Origin: Streptomyces qaidamensis
GTDB lineage: Bacteria > Actinomycetota > Actinomycetes > Streptomycetales > Streptomycetaceae
Assembly (NCBI RefSeq): GCF_001611795.1
Contig: NZ_CP015098.1
Location: forward strand, 6,200,001-6,264,000
DNA: 64,000 nt
Reading direction: 5' to 3'
Shown here: in pieces, positions 28,104 to 36,937 of the stretch
Numbering within the stretch: position 1 is the stretch's first letter
How the letters are laid out: every line of letters starts with the position of its first letter
Made by a program: the position numbers and the translations under genes
The notes under the pieces: generated by a model
The model's input: the letters and a program-made list of their open reading frames with translations, nothing else
Database searches by the model: none
Told to the model about the DNA's origin: nothing

Positions 28104-29851
28104 CGGACGGCCTCCTCGGTGTCCCTGGCGACGAGGGCCCGGTAGCCGGGCGTCGTGTCGAGCAGTTCGTGGTGGGTGCCGGTGGCCGCGACTTTGCCGT
28201 CGACCAGGTAGTGGACGATGTCCGTGTGGTCCAGGACCAGGGGGGAGGTGGTGGTGACGACCGTGGTGCGGCCTTCCCGGGCCTCCCTCAGCCGGGCTGC
28301 GACCTTGGCTTCCGTGTGGGCGTCCAGGGCCGAGGTGGGTTCGACGGTGAGGAGGATGTCCGGGTCGGTGAGGAGGGCTCTCGCCAGGCGGATGCGCTGG
28401 CGTTGGCCGCCCGAGAGGTTGCGGGCCTGGGCGCTCATGGGGGTTTCCAGGCCTTGGGGGAGGGCTTGGACGATGTCGTCGGCTGCGGCGGTGTGGAGCG
28501 CGGTCCGGATGGCCTCGCTGTGTTGTGTGACGTCTGCGGGTCCGTTGTGGCTTGTCGCGCAGTTCCCCGCGCCCCCGGAGGGTCGGATCATGCCCTGCAG
28601 GGTGTCCGCGAACAGGTCGGCGTCGTGGTCGGCCAGCAGGATGTGCTCCCGGATCTGGGGGAGGGCGATGTCCTCCAGCCGTACTCCGCCCCAGGTCACG
28701 TCGGAGGGAGCGTAGCGGGCGAGGCGGTCCAGGGCCGTCGTGGCATCCGCCGTGCGGTCGGCCACCAGGGCCGTCAGGCGGCCCGGGAGGACGCGGACAC
28801 CGGACTCGGGGTCGTCCAGGGCGGACGGCTCGGCCGGGGCGTCCAGCGTGCCCGTGTCCGGCATGGCCTCCAGGCGCAGGAAACGTACGACGCGCCGGGC
28901 GCACACCACGCCGCGGCTGATCTGGTAGCCGCACTCGACCCAGAAGGACACCGGGCGCACCAGCATCGCCACGAATCCGTACACCGAGACCAGCTGGCCC
29001 ACGGTGATGTCGCCGCGCGCGGCCAGGCGGGCCGCCATCCAGGTCACCACCACGAGGAACACGGTCGGCAGGCCCATGCCCAGGGCCTGGACCCAGCTGG
29101 TCACCGCGCCGACGCGGTAGCCCTGCTCGCGCAGCCGCTGTGAGTCACGGCGGAAGGCGTCCGCCACCAGGCCCTTGCCGCCCAGTCCGCCGAGGACCCG
29201 CAGGCCGCCCGCCAGGTCGCCGATCCGTGCGGTCAGGACGCCCTGCCGCTCACGGTACTCGGTCTCGGATCCCTGCAGCCGGCCGAGCAGCGGGCCGACG
29301 AGCAGCACCATGACCGGGATGCCGAGCAGCACCACCATGGCGATGACCGGGGAGATCGACACGAGCATGACCGCGACCACCAGGTAGGCGACGACCGCCC
29401 CGACGCCGGGACCGACGACCGTCAGGGCCTGGCTGATCGTCTGCACGTCGCCCACGCCGATCGTGACGACCTCCCCGGCGCCCGTCTGCCGCGAAAGGGA
29501 GGAGCCGAGCCGCACCGCATGCCCGACGACGACCTTCACCGTGCGGAAGTTGGCGTCCATGCGGACGCGGGTCATCGTGCGGTGGCGCATGGTGCCCAGC
29601 CAGGCGTTGAACGCGCCCACCGCGAACAGCGCCCCGCTCCAGGCGGCCAGGGCGCCCATGTCGCCGGGGCCGAGACCGTCGTCGATCGCCCGGGACATCA
29701 GGTACGGCGTGGCCGCCAGCAGCACCATCCACACGCTGCCGAACATCGCCCCGGCGGCGCACCGGCCGGGCTGCCGGGTCACCAGCCACCACAGATAGCG
29801 GGCGCCGCCACGGCGGTCGGGTGTGCCGGGGTCCCCGTACGCGTCGATCAT
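28100..29851 (-). CDS. ABC exporter half-transporter, degenerate Walker A and B
   Basis: 583 residues: membrane domain (about 20-310) and nucleotide-binding domain. The Walker A position reads ADRTADATTALDRL with no GxxGxGKT, and Walker B is ILLTVEPTSALD, the Asp replaced by Val. The signature LSGGQRQRIRLARALL is intact. It therefore complements its downstream partner: one consensus site, one dead site. Between IRPSG and AIRTAL an extra GGAGNCATSHNGPADVTQ is encoded by a dispersed Streptomyces repeat (28534-28576). The ATG at 29851 is eight bases after AGGAGG. It follows the previous exporter gene by 23 bp. Confidence 0.9.
   Translation of the reverse strand: MIDAYGDPGTPDRRGGARYLWWLVTRQPGRCAAGAMFGSVWMVLLAATPYLMSRAIDDGLGPGDMGALAAWSGALFAVGAFNAWLGTMRHRTMTRVRMDANFRTVKVVVGHAVRLGSSLSRQTGAGEVVTIGVGDVQTISQALTVVGPGVGAVVAYLVVAVMLVSISPVIAMVVLLGIPVMVLLVGPLLGRLQGSETEYRERQGVLTARIGDLAGGLRVLGGLGGKGLVADAFRRDSQRLREQGYRVGAVTSWVQALGMGLPTVFLVVVTWMAARLAARGDITVGQLVSVYGFVAMLVRPVSFWVECGYQISRGVVCARRVVRFLRLEAMPDTGTLDAPAEPSALDDPESGVRVLPGRLTALVADRTADATTALDRLARYAPSDVTWGGVRLEDIALPQIREHILLADHDADLFADTLQGMIRPSGGAGNCATSHNGPADVTQHSEAIRTALHTAAADDIVQALPQGLETPMSAQARNLSGGQRQRIRLARALLTDPDILLTVEPTSALDAHTEAKVAARLREAREGRTTVVTTTSPLVLDHTDIVHYLVDGKVAATGTHHELLDTTPGYRALVARDTEEAVR
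28534..28576. repeat. Dispersed Streptomyces repeat inside an ABC exporter gene
   Basis: The stretch starting CTGCGGGTCCGTTGTGGC and ending CGCGCAGTTCCCCGCGCCCC matches, from memory, one of the commonest streptomycete intergenic repeats. Here it lies within coding sequence and is read in frame in the nucleotide-binding domain. Confidence 0.7.
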
Positions 29852-29874
29852 CCGCCCGCCCTCCTGCCGCCGCC

Positions 29875-31752
29875 CTACGCCAGACTGTCCCGCCAGGCCC
29901 GGTGCAAATCCGCGAACCTGCCCGTGCCCGCGATGAGTTCGGACGGTTCGCCGTCCTCCACGATCCGGCCGTGCTCCATCACCAGGACCCGGTCCGCGAT
30001 CTCGACGGTCGACAGCCGGTGCGCGATGACCACCGCCGTACGGCCCTTCAGTACCGTCGCCATGGCCCGCTGCACCGCACGCTCCCCGGGGACGTCCAGT
30101 GAGCTGGTCGCCTCGTCGAGGATCAGCACCGCCGGGTCGGCCAGCAACGCCCGGGCGAACGCCACCAGTTGCCGCTGCCCGGCGGAGATGCGGCCGCCGC
30201 GCTTGCGTACGTCGGTGTCGTAGCCGTCGGGCAGGCTGCTGATGAAGTCGTGCGCGCCGATCTCCTTGGCGGCCTGCTCGATCTCCTCGCGGGTGGCGTC
30301 CGGGCGGCCGATGGCGATGTTGTCGGCGACCGTGCCGGAGAACAGGAACGCCTCCTGCGTCACCATGACCACCCCGCGCCGCAACTCGGGCACGGCGAGG
30401 TCGCGCAGGTCGACGCCGTTCAGCAGTACCCGCCCGCCGGAAGGGTCGTAGAACCGGGCCAACAGCTTGGCCAGAGTCGACTTTCCGGCGCCCGTGGAGC
30501 CCACGACCGCGACCGTCTGCCCGGCCGGAAGGGTGAGGTCGAACGCGGGCAGCACCTCGCCGCCGGTGCGGTAGCCGAAGCGGACGCCGTCGAAGACCAC
30601 CTCGCGGCCGGGGTGCTCGCCTTCGAGCGGCGGGAGCTGCCGGGGGGGGGCCGGCTCGGGGACCGACGGGGTCTGGGCGAGCAGGCCGGCGATCTTCTCC
30701 AGCGAGGCCGCCGCCGACTGGTAGGAGTTCAGGAACATCCCGAGCCGGTCGATGGGGTCGTACAGCCGCCGCAGGTACAGGACGGCGGCCGCCAGCACGC
30801 CGAGGGCCAGCGTGCCGTCCGCGACCCGGTGGGCGCCCCACAGCACGATCGAGGCGACCGCCGTGTTGGCGACCAGCCGCGAGCCGGTGACGTAGCGGGC
30901 CATCTCCAGCAGCGCGTCGCCGTTGACCCGTTCGTGCCGCCGGTTGAGCTCGCCGAAGTCCGCGTCGTTGGCGGCCTCGCGGCGGAAGGCGCGCACCGGC
31001 CGGATGCCGTTCATCGTCTCGACGAACTTGACGATGACGGCCGCGATGGCCGTCGACCGCGCCCGGTACACCCGGGCGGCCCGCCGCCGGTACCACCGCA
31101 CGAGCGCGTACAGCGGCACCAGGGACGCCACCGCAACGCTCCCGAGGCCCAGGTCGAGCCAGAGCAGCATCGCCGAGATGTAGACGAAGGACAGGATGAC
31201 CGTCACGAGCTCCTGGAGGCCCTCGTCCAGCAGCTCGCGCAGCGACTCCACGTCGGCCGTGGAGCGGGAGATGAGCCGGCCCGAGGTGTAGCGCTCGTGG
31301 AAGTCGACGCTCAGCGCCTGCGCGTGGCGGAAGATCCGGCCGCGCAGGTCGAGCAGCACGTCCTGGCTGACCCGGGCCGCGGCGGCGACGAACGCGAACT
31401 GCAGCCCGCCCGCGGCCAGCGCGCACCCCAGAGAGCCGGCGCCCACCGCGATCAGCGGCCCGTGGTCCTGCGCCCGGAACGCCGGTACGGCACGGTCGAT
31501 GGCGTACGCCACGAGCAGCGGGCCCGCCTGTACGACCGCCTGCTGGAGCAGCAGCAGGAGCGTGGTGACCGCGACCCGGGCCTTCAGGGGCGCGAGCAGG
31601 GAGCGCAGCAGGCTACCGGTGGCGCCCGGGGGAGTGGGCAGGACGTCCCGGTCGAAGGGGTCGCCGGTGGCGGCGGGCCGGTCGTCGGGTTGCCTGCCGG
31701 GCCGGTCGTCGAAGGGTTTGTCGCCGGTTGGTGCGCCGGTGGCCGCCGTCAT
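29875..31752 (-). CDS. ABC exporter half-transporter
   Basis: 625 residues. A hydrophilic Asp/Pro-rich N-terminus of about 50 residues precedes the membrane domain (about 58-340) and a nucleotide-binding domain with Walker A GSTGAGKSTLAKLL, Q-loop VTQEAFLF, signature GRISAGQRQLVAFARAL (SAGQ variant), Walker B AVLILDEATSSLD and switch His in IAHRLSTVE. All catalytic residues are present. The ATG at 31752 overlaps the stop of the upstream exporter gene (ATGA), which has Asp in place of the Walker B Glu, so these two probably pair as another asymmetric heterodimer. Confidence 0.92.
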   Translation of the reverse strand: MTAATGAPTGDKPFDDRPGRQPDDRPAATGDPFDRDVLPTPPGATGSLLRSLLAPLKARVAVTTLLLLLQQAVVQAGPLLVAYAIDRAVPAFRAQDHGPLIAVGAGSLGCALAAGGLQFAFVAAAARVSQDVLLDLRGRIFRHAQALSVDFHERYTSGRLISRSTADVESLRELLDEGLQELVTVILSFVYISAMLLWLDLGLGSVAVASLVPLYALVRWYRRRAARVYRARSTAIAAVIVKFVETMNGIRPVRAFRREAANDADFGELNRRHERVNGDALLEMARYVTGSRLVANTAVASIVLWGAHRVADGTLALGVLAAAVLYLRRLYDPIDRLGMFLNSYQSAAASLEKIAGLLAQTPSVPEPAPPRQLPPLEGEHPGREVVFDGVRFGYRTGGEVLPAFDLTLPAGQTVAVVGSTGAGKSTLAKLLARFYDPSGGRVLLNGVDLRDLAVPELRRGVVMVTQEAFLFSGTVADNIAIGRPDATREEIEQAAKEIGAHDFISSLPDGYDTDVRKRGGRISAGQRQLVAFARALLADPAVLILDEATSSLDVPGERAVQRAMATVLKGRTAVVIAHRLSTVEIADRVLVMEHGRIVEDGEPSELIAGTGRFADLHRAWRDSLA

Positions 31753-33775
31753 CGTGCGCCCTCCTCTTCCCCCGACATCAGATGCGCGTACTCGGCGTTC
31801 GTGCGCAGCAGTTCGTGGTGGGTGCCGACCGCGGCGATCCGGCCGCCGGACAGCAGCGCGACGCGGTCGGCGAGCAGCACGGTGGAGGGGCGGTGCGCCA
31901 CGATCAGGGCGGTGGTGTCCGCGAGGACCTGCCGCAGTGCGGCCTCCACGGCGGCCTCGGTGTGCACGTCCAGGGCCGACAGCGGGTCGTCCAGGACGAG
32001 GAACTCCGGCTGCGCGACGACGGCCCGGGCGAGTGCGAGGCGCTGGCGCTGACCGCCGGAGAGGCTGAGGCCCTGCTCGCCCACCGGGGTGTCCGTCCCC
32101 TGGGGCAGGGAGTGCACGAAGCCGGCCTGGGCGACGGCGAGCGCGCGCTCCAGGTCGGCCTGGCCGGCGGTGTCCTTCGCCCCCATGAGAACGTTGTCGC
32201 CCACCGAGGCGGAGAACAGCGTGGGCTCCTCGAAGGCCACGGCGACCTTGGCGCGCAGCGCCTCCCTGGACAGGCCGGTGATGTCGACGCCGTCGAGGGT
32301 GATGCGGCCCGAGGTCAGCTCGTACAGGCGGGGGATGAGCGCGGTGAGGGTGGTCTTGCCGCTGCCGGTGGCACCGACCAGCGCCATGGACTCGCCCGGA
32401 CGGATGTGCAGGTCGATGTGGTGAAGGACGGGCGGGCTGTCGGGCGGGGCGTCGGGGTAGCGGAACCGGACGCCGCGGAAACGGAGCCCCCTGTCCCGGA
32501 CCTGCCCGGTGTCGGTGCCGGAGCCCGAGCCGGTGCCCGAGTCCGGGGCGGTTCCGGGGTGGTGCCCGAGTCCGGGGTGGTGCCCGAGTCCGGGGTGGTG
32601 CCCGGCTTCGGGGCGGTGCCCGAGTCCGGGGTGGTGCCCGGGTCCGGGGCGGTGCCCGGCTTCGGGGTGGTGCCCGGCTTCGGGGTGGTGCCCGAGTCCG
32701 GGGTGGTGCCCGAGTCCGGGGTGGTGCCCGGCTTCGGGGTGGTGCCCGAGTCCGGGGCGGCGGCCGGGGCGCCCGCAGCCCCCTCCGCCTCCGCGTCCAT
32801 CACCTCGAAGTACCGCTCCGTGGCCGTCGCCGCCTCCTGGCTCATCGCCAGCAGGAAACCGATCGACTCCACCGGCCACCGCAACGCCAGCGCCGTCGAC
32901 AGGAACGCCACCAGCGTCCCCGCCGACAGAACACCGTCGGCCACCTGGACGACCCCCACCACCAGCGCCGCCGCGATGGCCACCTCCGGCAGCGTCACGA
33001 TGACGCCCCAGATCGTCGCCAGCAGCCGCGCCTTGCGCAGTTCCGTGCCGCGCAGCGTCTTCGACAGGTCCCGGAACGCCCGCTCCTGGCTCCGGTGGCG
33101 GCCGAAGCCCTTGATGATGCGGATGCCGAGCACACTCTCCTCGACGACCGTCGTCAGATCGCCGACCTGGTCCTGGGCGCGCCGGGCCAGCTTCGCGTAG
33201 CGCCTCTCGAAGATCACGCACGTGACCATGACGGGGACGGCGGGCCCGAGGATGACCAGCCCCAGCGTCCAGTCCTGGAGCAGCATGATGATCACGCCGA
33301 CCAGGATCGTCACCCCGTTGACCAGGAGGAACGTCAGCGGAAACGCCAGGAACATGCGCAGCAGCATCAGGTCCGTCGTCCCCCGGGAGAGCAACTGCCC
33401 CGAGGCCCACCGGTCGTGGAAGGCCACCGGCAGCCGCTGGAGGTGCCGGTACAGAGCCGCCCGCATCGACGCCTCGACGTGCGAGAGCGGGCGGGCCACC
33501 AGCCACCGACGCAGCCCGAACAGCAGGGCTTCCGTGAAGCCGAGCAGCAGCAGGAACAGTGCGCCGAGCCACACGCCCGCCGGGTCCCGGTCGGCGATCG
33601 GCCCGTCCACCATCCACTTCAGGGCGAGCGGGATCACCAGGCCCACGCAGGAGGCGACTATCGCGACCAACGCGGCACTGAACAGCCGCGCCCGCACGGG
33701 CCGCACGTACGGCCACAGGCGCAGCAGCGTACGCACGGCGGAACGGTCCTGGGCGGGGGCTGGTGTGGTGGCCAT
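31749..33775 (-). pseudogene. ABC exporter half-transporter, frameshifted in an 18-bp tandem repeat
   Basis: The N-terminal frame (33775 to about 32560) encodes six membrane segments and runs into repeats of TTPDSG/TTPKPG. The C-terminal frame resumes at GTAPDSGTGSGSGTDTG and encodes the nucleotide-binding domain: Walker A GATGSGKTTLTALIPRL, signature SLSGGQRQRLALARA and Walker B FLVLDDPLSALD (Asp for the catalytic Glu). The repeat region has one 11-bp unit among 18-bp units; restoring its seven bases gives exactly 678 codons. So this is either a real (perhaps reversible) frameshift or a repeat assembly error. It is first of the four-gene exporter operon and coupled to the next by ATGA. Confidence 0.85.
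32536..32762. repeat. 18-bp variable tandem repeat (about 13 units)
   Basis: Units of the form CCCGAGTCCGGGGTGGTG and CCCGGCTTCGGGGTGGTG alternate from 32536 to 32762. Eleven consecutive full units cover 32565-32762, one full unit is 32536-32553, and between them is an 11-bp remnant (32554-32564). On the minus strand each unit encodes six residues in the linker between the membrane and ATPase domains. Confidence 0.92.
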
Positions 33776-33843
33776 CAGCAGCGAGCCTACGGATCGCCAC
33801 TGACACTGCCCACCGAGTTTCCGCCGGACCCGGGTCGGACGTT

Positions 33844-33905
33844 GGTCCTACGACCTGGGCGTTCGACGGGTCGTACGGCCGCACCGGCCGGGTCGTAGGG
33901 CCGCA
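33844..33905. promoter_or_regulatory. Repeated GGTCGTAGG motifs in the exporter/DrrAB divergent promoter
   Basis: The 205-bp gap between divergent transporter genes holds GGTCCTACGACC (33844-33855) and two direct repeats, GGGTCGTACGGCCGCA (33868-33883) and GGGTCGTAGGGCCGCA (33890-33905), spaced 22 bp apart, about two helix turns. Such arrays suit a dimeric LuxR-type response regulator; one is encoded 3 kb downstream in the same unit. Confidence 0.6.
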
Positions 33906-33980
33906 TCAACCGATCGGCTGATGGCCGTTCGAGCGGGACGGCCGATGTGGCGGACGCCGCCCCGCCGGGACCCTCTTCGT

Positions 33981-34892
33981 ATGCCGACCGCACCCGTCAT
34001 CGAAGTGACCGACCTACGCAAGAGCTACGCCGGCCGTCCCGCCGTCGACGGTGTCTCCTTCACCGTCGAGGAAGGGGAGATCTTCGGGATCCTCGGCCCG
34101 AACGGCGCCGGGAAGACCACCACCGTCGAATGCGTCGAGGGGCTGCGCGAACCCGACTCCGGCCGCGTCCGTGTCACCGGCCTCGACCCCGTCGCCGACC
34201 ACGAGCGGGTCGCCCGGGTCCTGGGCGCCCAGCTCCAGGAGAGCCGGCTCCAGCCGAAACTCACCGTCCGCGAGGCGCTGGAGCTGTACGCCGCCTTCTA
34301 CCCGGCCCCCGCCGACTGGCGCCCCCTGGCCGAACGGCTCCGGCTGGAGGAGAAGTTGTCCACCCGGTTCGCGAAGCTGTCCGGCGGCCAGAAGCAGCGT
34401 CTGTTCATCGCGCTCGCCCTGATCGGCGACCCCAGGGTCGTGGTGCTCGACGAGCTCACCACCGGCCTCGACCCGCGCGCCCGCCGCGACACCTGGCAGC
34501 TCATCGAGGACGTCCGCGCCCGGGGCGTCACGGTGCTGCTCGTCACCCACTTCATGGAGGAGGCGCAGCGGTTGTGCGACCGCATCGCGGTGATCGACCG
34601 GGGACGGGTGGCCGCCCTGGACACCCCGGCCGGGCTGATCCGCCGCTCCGCGGGCGCCACCGTCATCAGCTTCACCCCGTCCGGACCCCTGGACGACCGT
34701 GAGCTGAACGACCTCCCCGCCCTGGTCGCCCTCGACCGCAAGGACGGCCGCATCACGCTGTCCGGCACCGACGACACGGTCAGCGCCGTGCTCTCCCTGC
34801 TTGCCCGCCACCACATCACCGCCCACCAGCTCCGCGTCACCGACGCCACGCTGGACGACGCGTTCCTGGACCTGACGGAGGCCTCCGCATGA
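33981..34892 (+). CDS. ABC transporter ATP-binding protein (DrrA-like)
   Basis: 303 residues. Walker A LGPNGAGKTTTVECVEGL (about residues 38-56), Q-loop LGAQLQESRLQ, signature KLSGGQKQRLFIALAL, Walker B VVVLDELTTGLDPRARR and switch His LLVTHFMEEAQRLCDRI. The C-terminal region of about 80 residues matches DrrA-type daunorubicin-resistance ATPases. It powers the ABC-2 permease encoded next, whose ATG overlaps its stop (ATGA). The start was set at ATG 33981, in agreement with the MPTAPVIEVTDLRKSYAG opening. Probably controlled by the adjacent two-component system. Confidence 0.93.
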   Translation: MPTAPVIEVTDLRKSYAGRPAVDGVSFTVEEGEIFGILGPNGAGKTTTVECVEGLREPDSGRVRVTGLDPVADHERVARVLGAQLQESRLQPKLTVREALELYAAFYPAPADWRPLAERLRLEEKLSTRFAKLSGGQKQRLFIALALIGDPRVVVLDELTTGLDPRARRDTWQLIEDVRARGVTVLLVTHFMEEAQRLCDRIAVIDRGRVAALDTPAGLIRRSAGATVISFTPSGPLDDRELNDLPALVALDRKDGRITLSGTDDTVSAVLSLLARHHITAHQLRVTDATLDDAFLDLTEASA

Positions 34893-35638
34893 GCACCGCC
34901 CTGATCAACCCCCCTGTGCTGCGCAGCGAGTTCCGGCTCTTCCGACGCGAGCCGGGCAGCCTCTTCTGGGTCATGCTGTTCCCCAGCCTGCTGCTGGGCA
35001 TCCTGGGTTCCGTGCCGTCCTTCCGCCAGGCGCAGGACCAACTCGGCGGGCTGCGGACCGTCGACGTCTACGTGCCCGTGAGCGTCCTGATCGCCCTGAT
35101 CATGGCCGGCGTGCAGGCGATGCCCCCGACCCTCACCGGCTACCGCGAGAACGGGATCCTGCGCCGGCTGTCCACCACCCCGGTCCGGCCCGCCTCCCTG
35201 CTGGCGGCCCAGATGCTGGTGAACGGCCTGGCGGCGCTGGCCTCCGCGCTGCTCACGCTCACGGTCGGACGGCTCGCCTTCGACGTACGGCTGCCCGAGC
35301 AGCCCTTCGGGTACCTGTTCGCGCTGCTCCTCGCCGTGCTCGCGGCCCTCTCGCTGGGCGCGGTCGTCTCGGCGCGGGCCCGTACGACGAAGATCGCCAC
35401 CGCGATCGGGAGCGCCGTGTTCTTTCCGATGCTGTTCAGCGCCGGCGTGTGGGTGCCGGTGCAGGCCATGCCGGACGTGCTGGCCCGTATCGTCGAGTTC
35501 ACCCCGTTCGGCGCCGCCGCCCGGGCCCTGGACGAGGCGGCCGCCGGCGACTGGCCGGGCTGGGGGCACCTGGCCGTGCTGGCGGCGTGGACGGCGGTGC
35601 TCTCGGTGTCGGCCGCCCGCTGGTTCCGCTGGCAATGA
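34889..35638 (+). CDS. ABC-2 type permease (DrrB-like)
   Basis: 249 residues with about six membrane segments: FLFWVMLFPSLLLGILG-like LFWVMLFPSLLLGIL (about 30-45), VPVSVLIALIMAGVQAMP, LLAAQMLVNGLAALASALLT, YLFALLLAVLAALSLGAVVS, IGSAVFFPMLFSAGVWVPVQ and a final AVLAAWTAVLSVSAARW. The motif MPDVLARIVEFTPFGAAARA before the last helix is typical of the family. It forms an exporter with the preceding ATPase; lipids, antibiotics or cell-envelope compounds are usual substrates of such pairs. Confidence 0.92.
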   Translation: MSTALINPPVLRSEFRLFRREPGSLFWVMLFPSLLLGILGSVPSFRQAQDQLGGLRTVDVYVPVSVLIALIMAGVQAMPPTLTGYRENGILRRLSTTPVRPASLLAAQMLVNGLAALASALLTLTVGRLAFDVRLPEQPFGYLFALLLAVLAALSLGAVVSARARTTKIATAIGSAVFFPMLFSAGVWVPVQAMPDVLARIVEFTPFGAAARALDEAAAGDWPGWGHLAVLAAWTAVLSVSAARWFRWQ

Positions 35639-35665
35639 CCGGAGCCGGGAGGGAAGGCCCGGACC

Positions 35666-36937
35666 GTGGGCAACACTGAGGGCATGGCAGACGTGGCGGG
35701 AGTGGAGCAGCGGTGGGCGGCGTACCACCGCTGGGGGCCGTACGGGATGCTCGCGGCCGGCACGGTGCTCTCCGCGGCGACGGCCGCCCTGGTCGGCATG
35801 TCGACGGTGGAGCGGTACACCGCCGTCGCCCTCGTCGCCGCCGCGGTGGTCCTGCAACTGGGGTGGGGGTGGTGGTCCCGCGGCCGGCCGCCGGCTCCCT
35901 CGGCGCCGGGCGCCTGCTACTACTTCGTGCGCTGGGCGTTGGGCTTCGTGCTCAGCTGGTGCAACCCGTTCTTCGCGTTCTACGGCGCCGCCGGGTACGT
36001 GGGTGCCGAACGGCTGCTGCGTGGCCGCGCGCTCAAGCTCGGGCTGCTGGCCACCGCGGTGACCGTCGCGGGTTCCCAGGCCACCGGCATGCCCCCGCGA
36101 GGGATCCTGCACTGGACGTTGTTCGGCGGACTGCTCTGCGTCCACATCGTGCTGATCACCGTGTTCGGCCGGCTGGCCGCGCGCGAGGAGGAACGCACCC
36201 GCATCCAGACCGGCACCATCGCCGAACTGGAGCGCACCAACGCCGCGTTGCAGCAGGCCCTCGACGAGAACGCGGCCCTGCACGCCCAGCTCCTGGTGCA
36301 GGCCAGGGAGGCCGGGGTCGCCGACGAGCGACGGCGGCTGGCCGCCGAGATCCACGACACCATCGCCCAGGGGCTGACCGGCATCATCGCCCAGCTCCAG
36401 GTGGTGGCGAACACCCCGGACCCGGACCTGGCCCGCGAGCACGTCTCCCGCGCGATGGACCTGGCCCGGCACAGCCTCGGCGAGGCCCGCCGCTCCGTGC
36501 ACAACCTCGCCCCCGTGGCCCTCGCGCACGACGGCCTGCCCGAGGCCCTGGAGAAGACCGCGTCGGAATGGGGCGAACGCACGGGCGTGGACACGCGGTT
36601 CACCGTCACGGGCACGGTCGAGCAGCTCCACGACGAGGTCGCGGCCACCCTGCTGCGCATCGCCCAGGAGGCCCTGTCCAACACCGCACGGCACGCGCAC
36701 GCCACCCGGGCCGGCGTCACCCTGTCCTTCATGGGCGACGAGGTCACCCTGGACATCCGCGACGACGGCCGCGGCTTCGACCGGACCGCCGTACGGGAAC
36801 GCACCAGTACCGGCGGTTTCGGCCTGCCCGGCATGCGCGCCCGCGCCGAACGCATCGCCGGCTCCCTCACCGTCGAGTCCGAACCAGGCCTCGGTACGGC
36901 CGTCTCCGCTCGCGTACCGTTGGTCCGCCATGACTGA
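35666..36937 (+). CDS. Sensor histidine kinase (NarL-type, HisKA_3)
   Basis: 423 residues. The N-terminal half has membrane segments (about 20-185) with no large extracellular domain, typical of envelope- or membrane-stress sensors. A coiled coil (ELERTNAALQQALDENAALH) leads to the phospho-acceptor His in ERRRLAAEIHDTIAQGLTGI (about residue 230) and a HATPase domain with NTARHAHATRAGV, DIRDDGRGFD and FGLPGMRARAERIAGS. GTG at 35666 follows GGGAGGGAAGG by eight bases; ATG at 35684 is an alternative. It overlaps the response regulator gene by eight bases and lies 27 bp after the permease. Confidence 0.93.
   Translation: MGNTEGMADVAGVEQRWAAYHRWGPYGMLAAGTVLSAATAALVGMSTVERYTAVALVAAAVVLQLGWGWWSRGRPPAPSAPGACYYFVRWALGFVLSWCNPFFAFYGAAGYVGAERLLRGRALKLGLLATAVTVAGSQATGMPPRGILHWTLFGGLLCVHIVLITVFGRLAAREEERTRIQTGTIAELERTNAALQQALDENAALHAQLLVQAREAGVADERRRLAAEIHDTIAQGLTGIIAQLQVVANTPDPDLAREHVSRAMDLARHSLGEARRSVHNLAPVALAHDGLPEALEKTASEWGERTGVDTRFTVTGTVEQLHDEVAATLLRIAQEALSNTARHAHATRAGVTLSFMGDEVTLDIRDDGRGFDRTAVRERTSTGGFGLPGMRARAERIAGSLTVESEPGLGTAVSARVPLVRHD

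Noticed and set aside
30645..30660. G-run in an ABC exporter gene as a possible frameshift
   Set aside because: The frame is continuous through the run (PEPAPPRQLPP) and the protein is full length.
32536..32762. Possible CRISPR array
   Set aside because: Units are contiguous without spacers and are in the coding frame of an ABC exporter; it is a tandem repeat.
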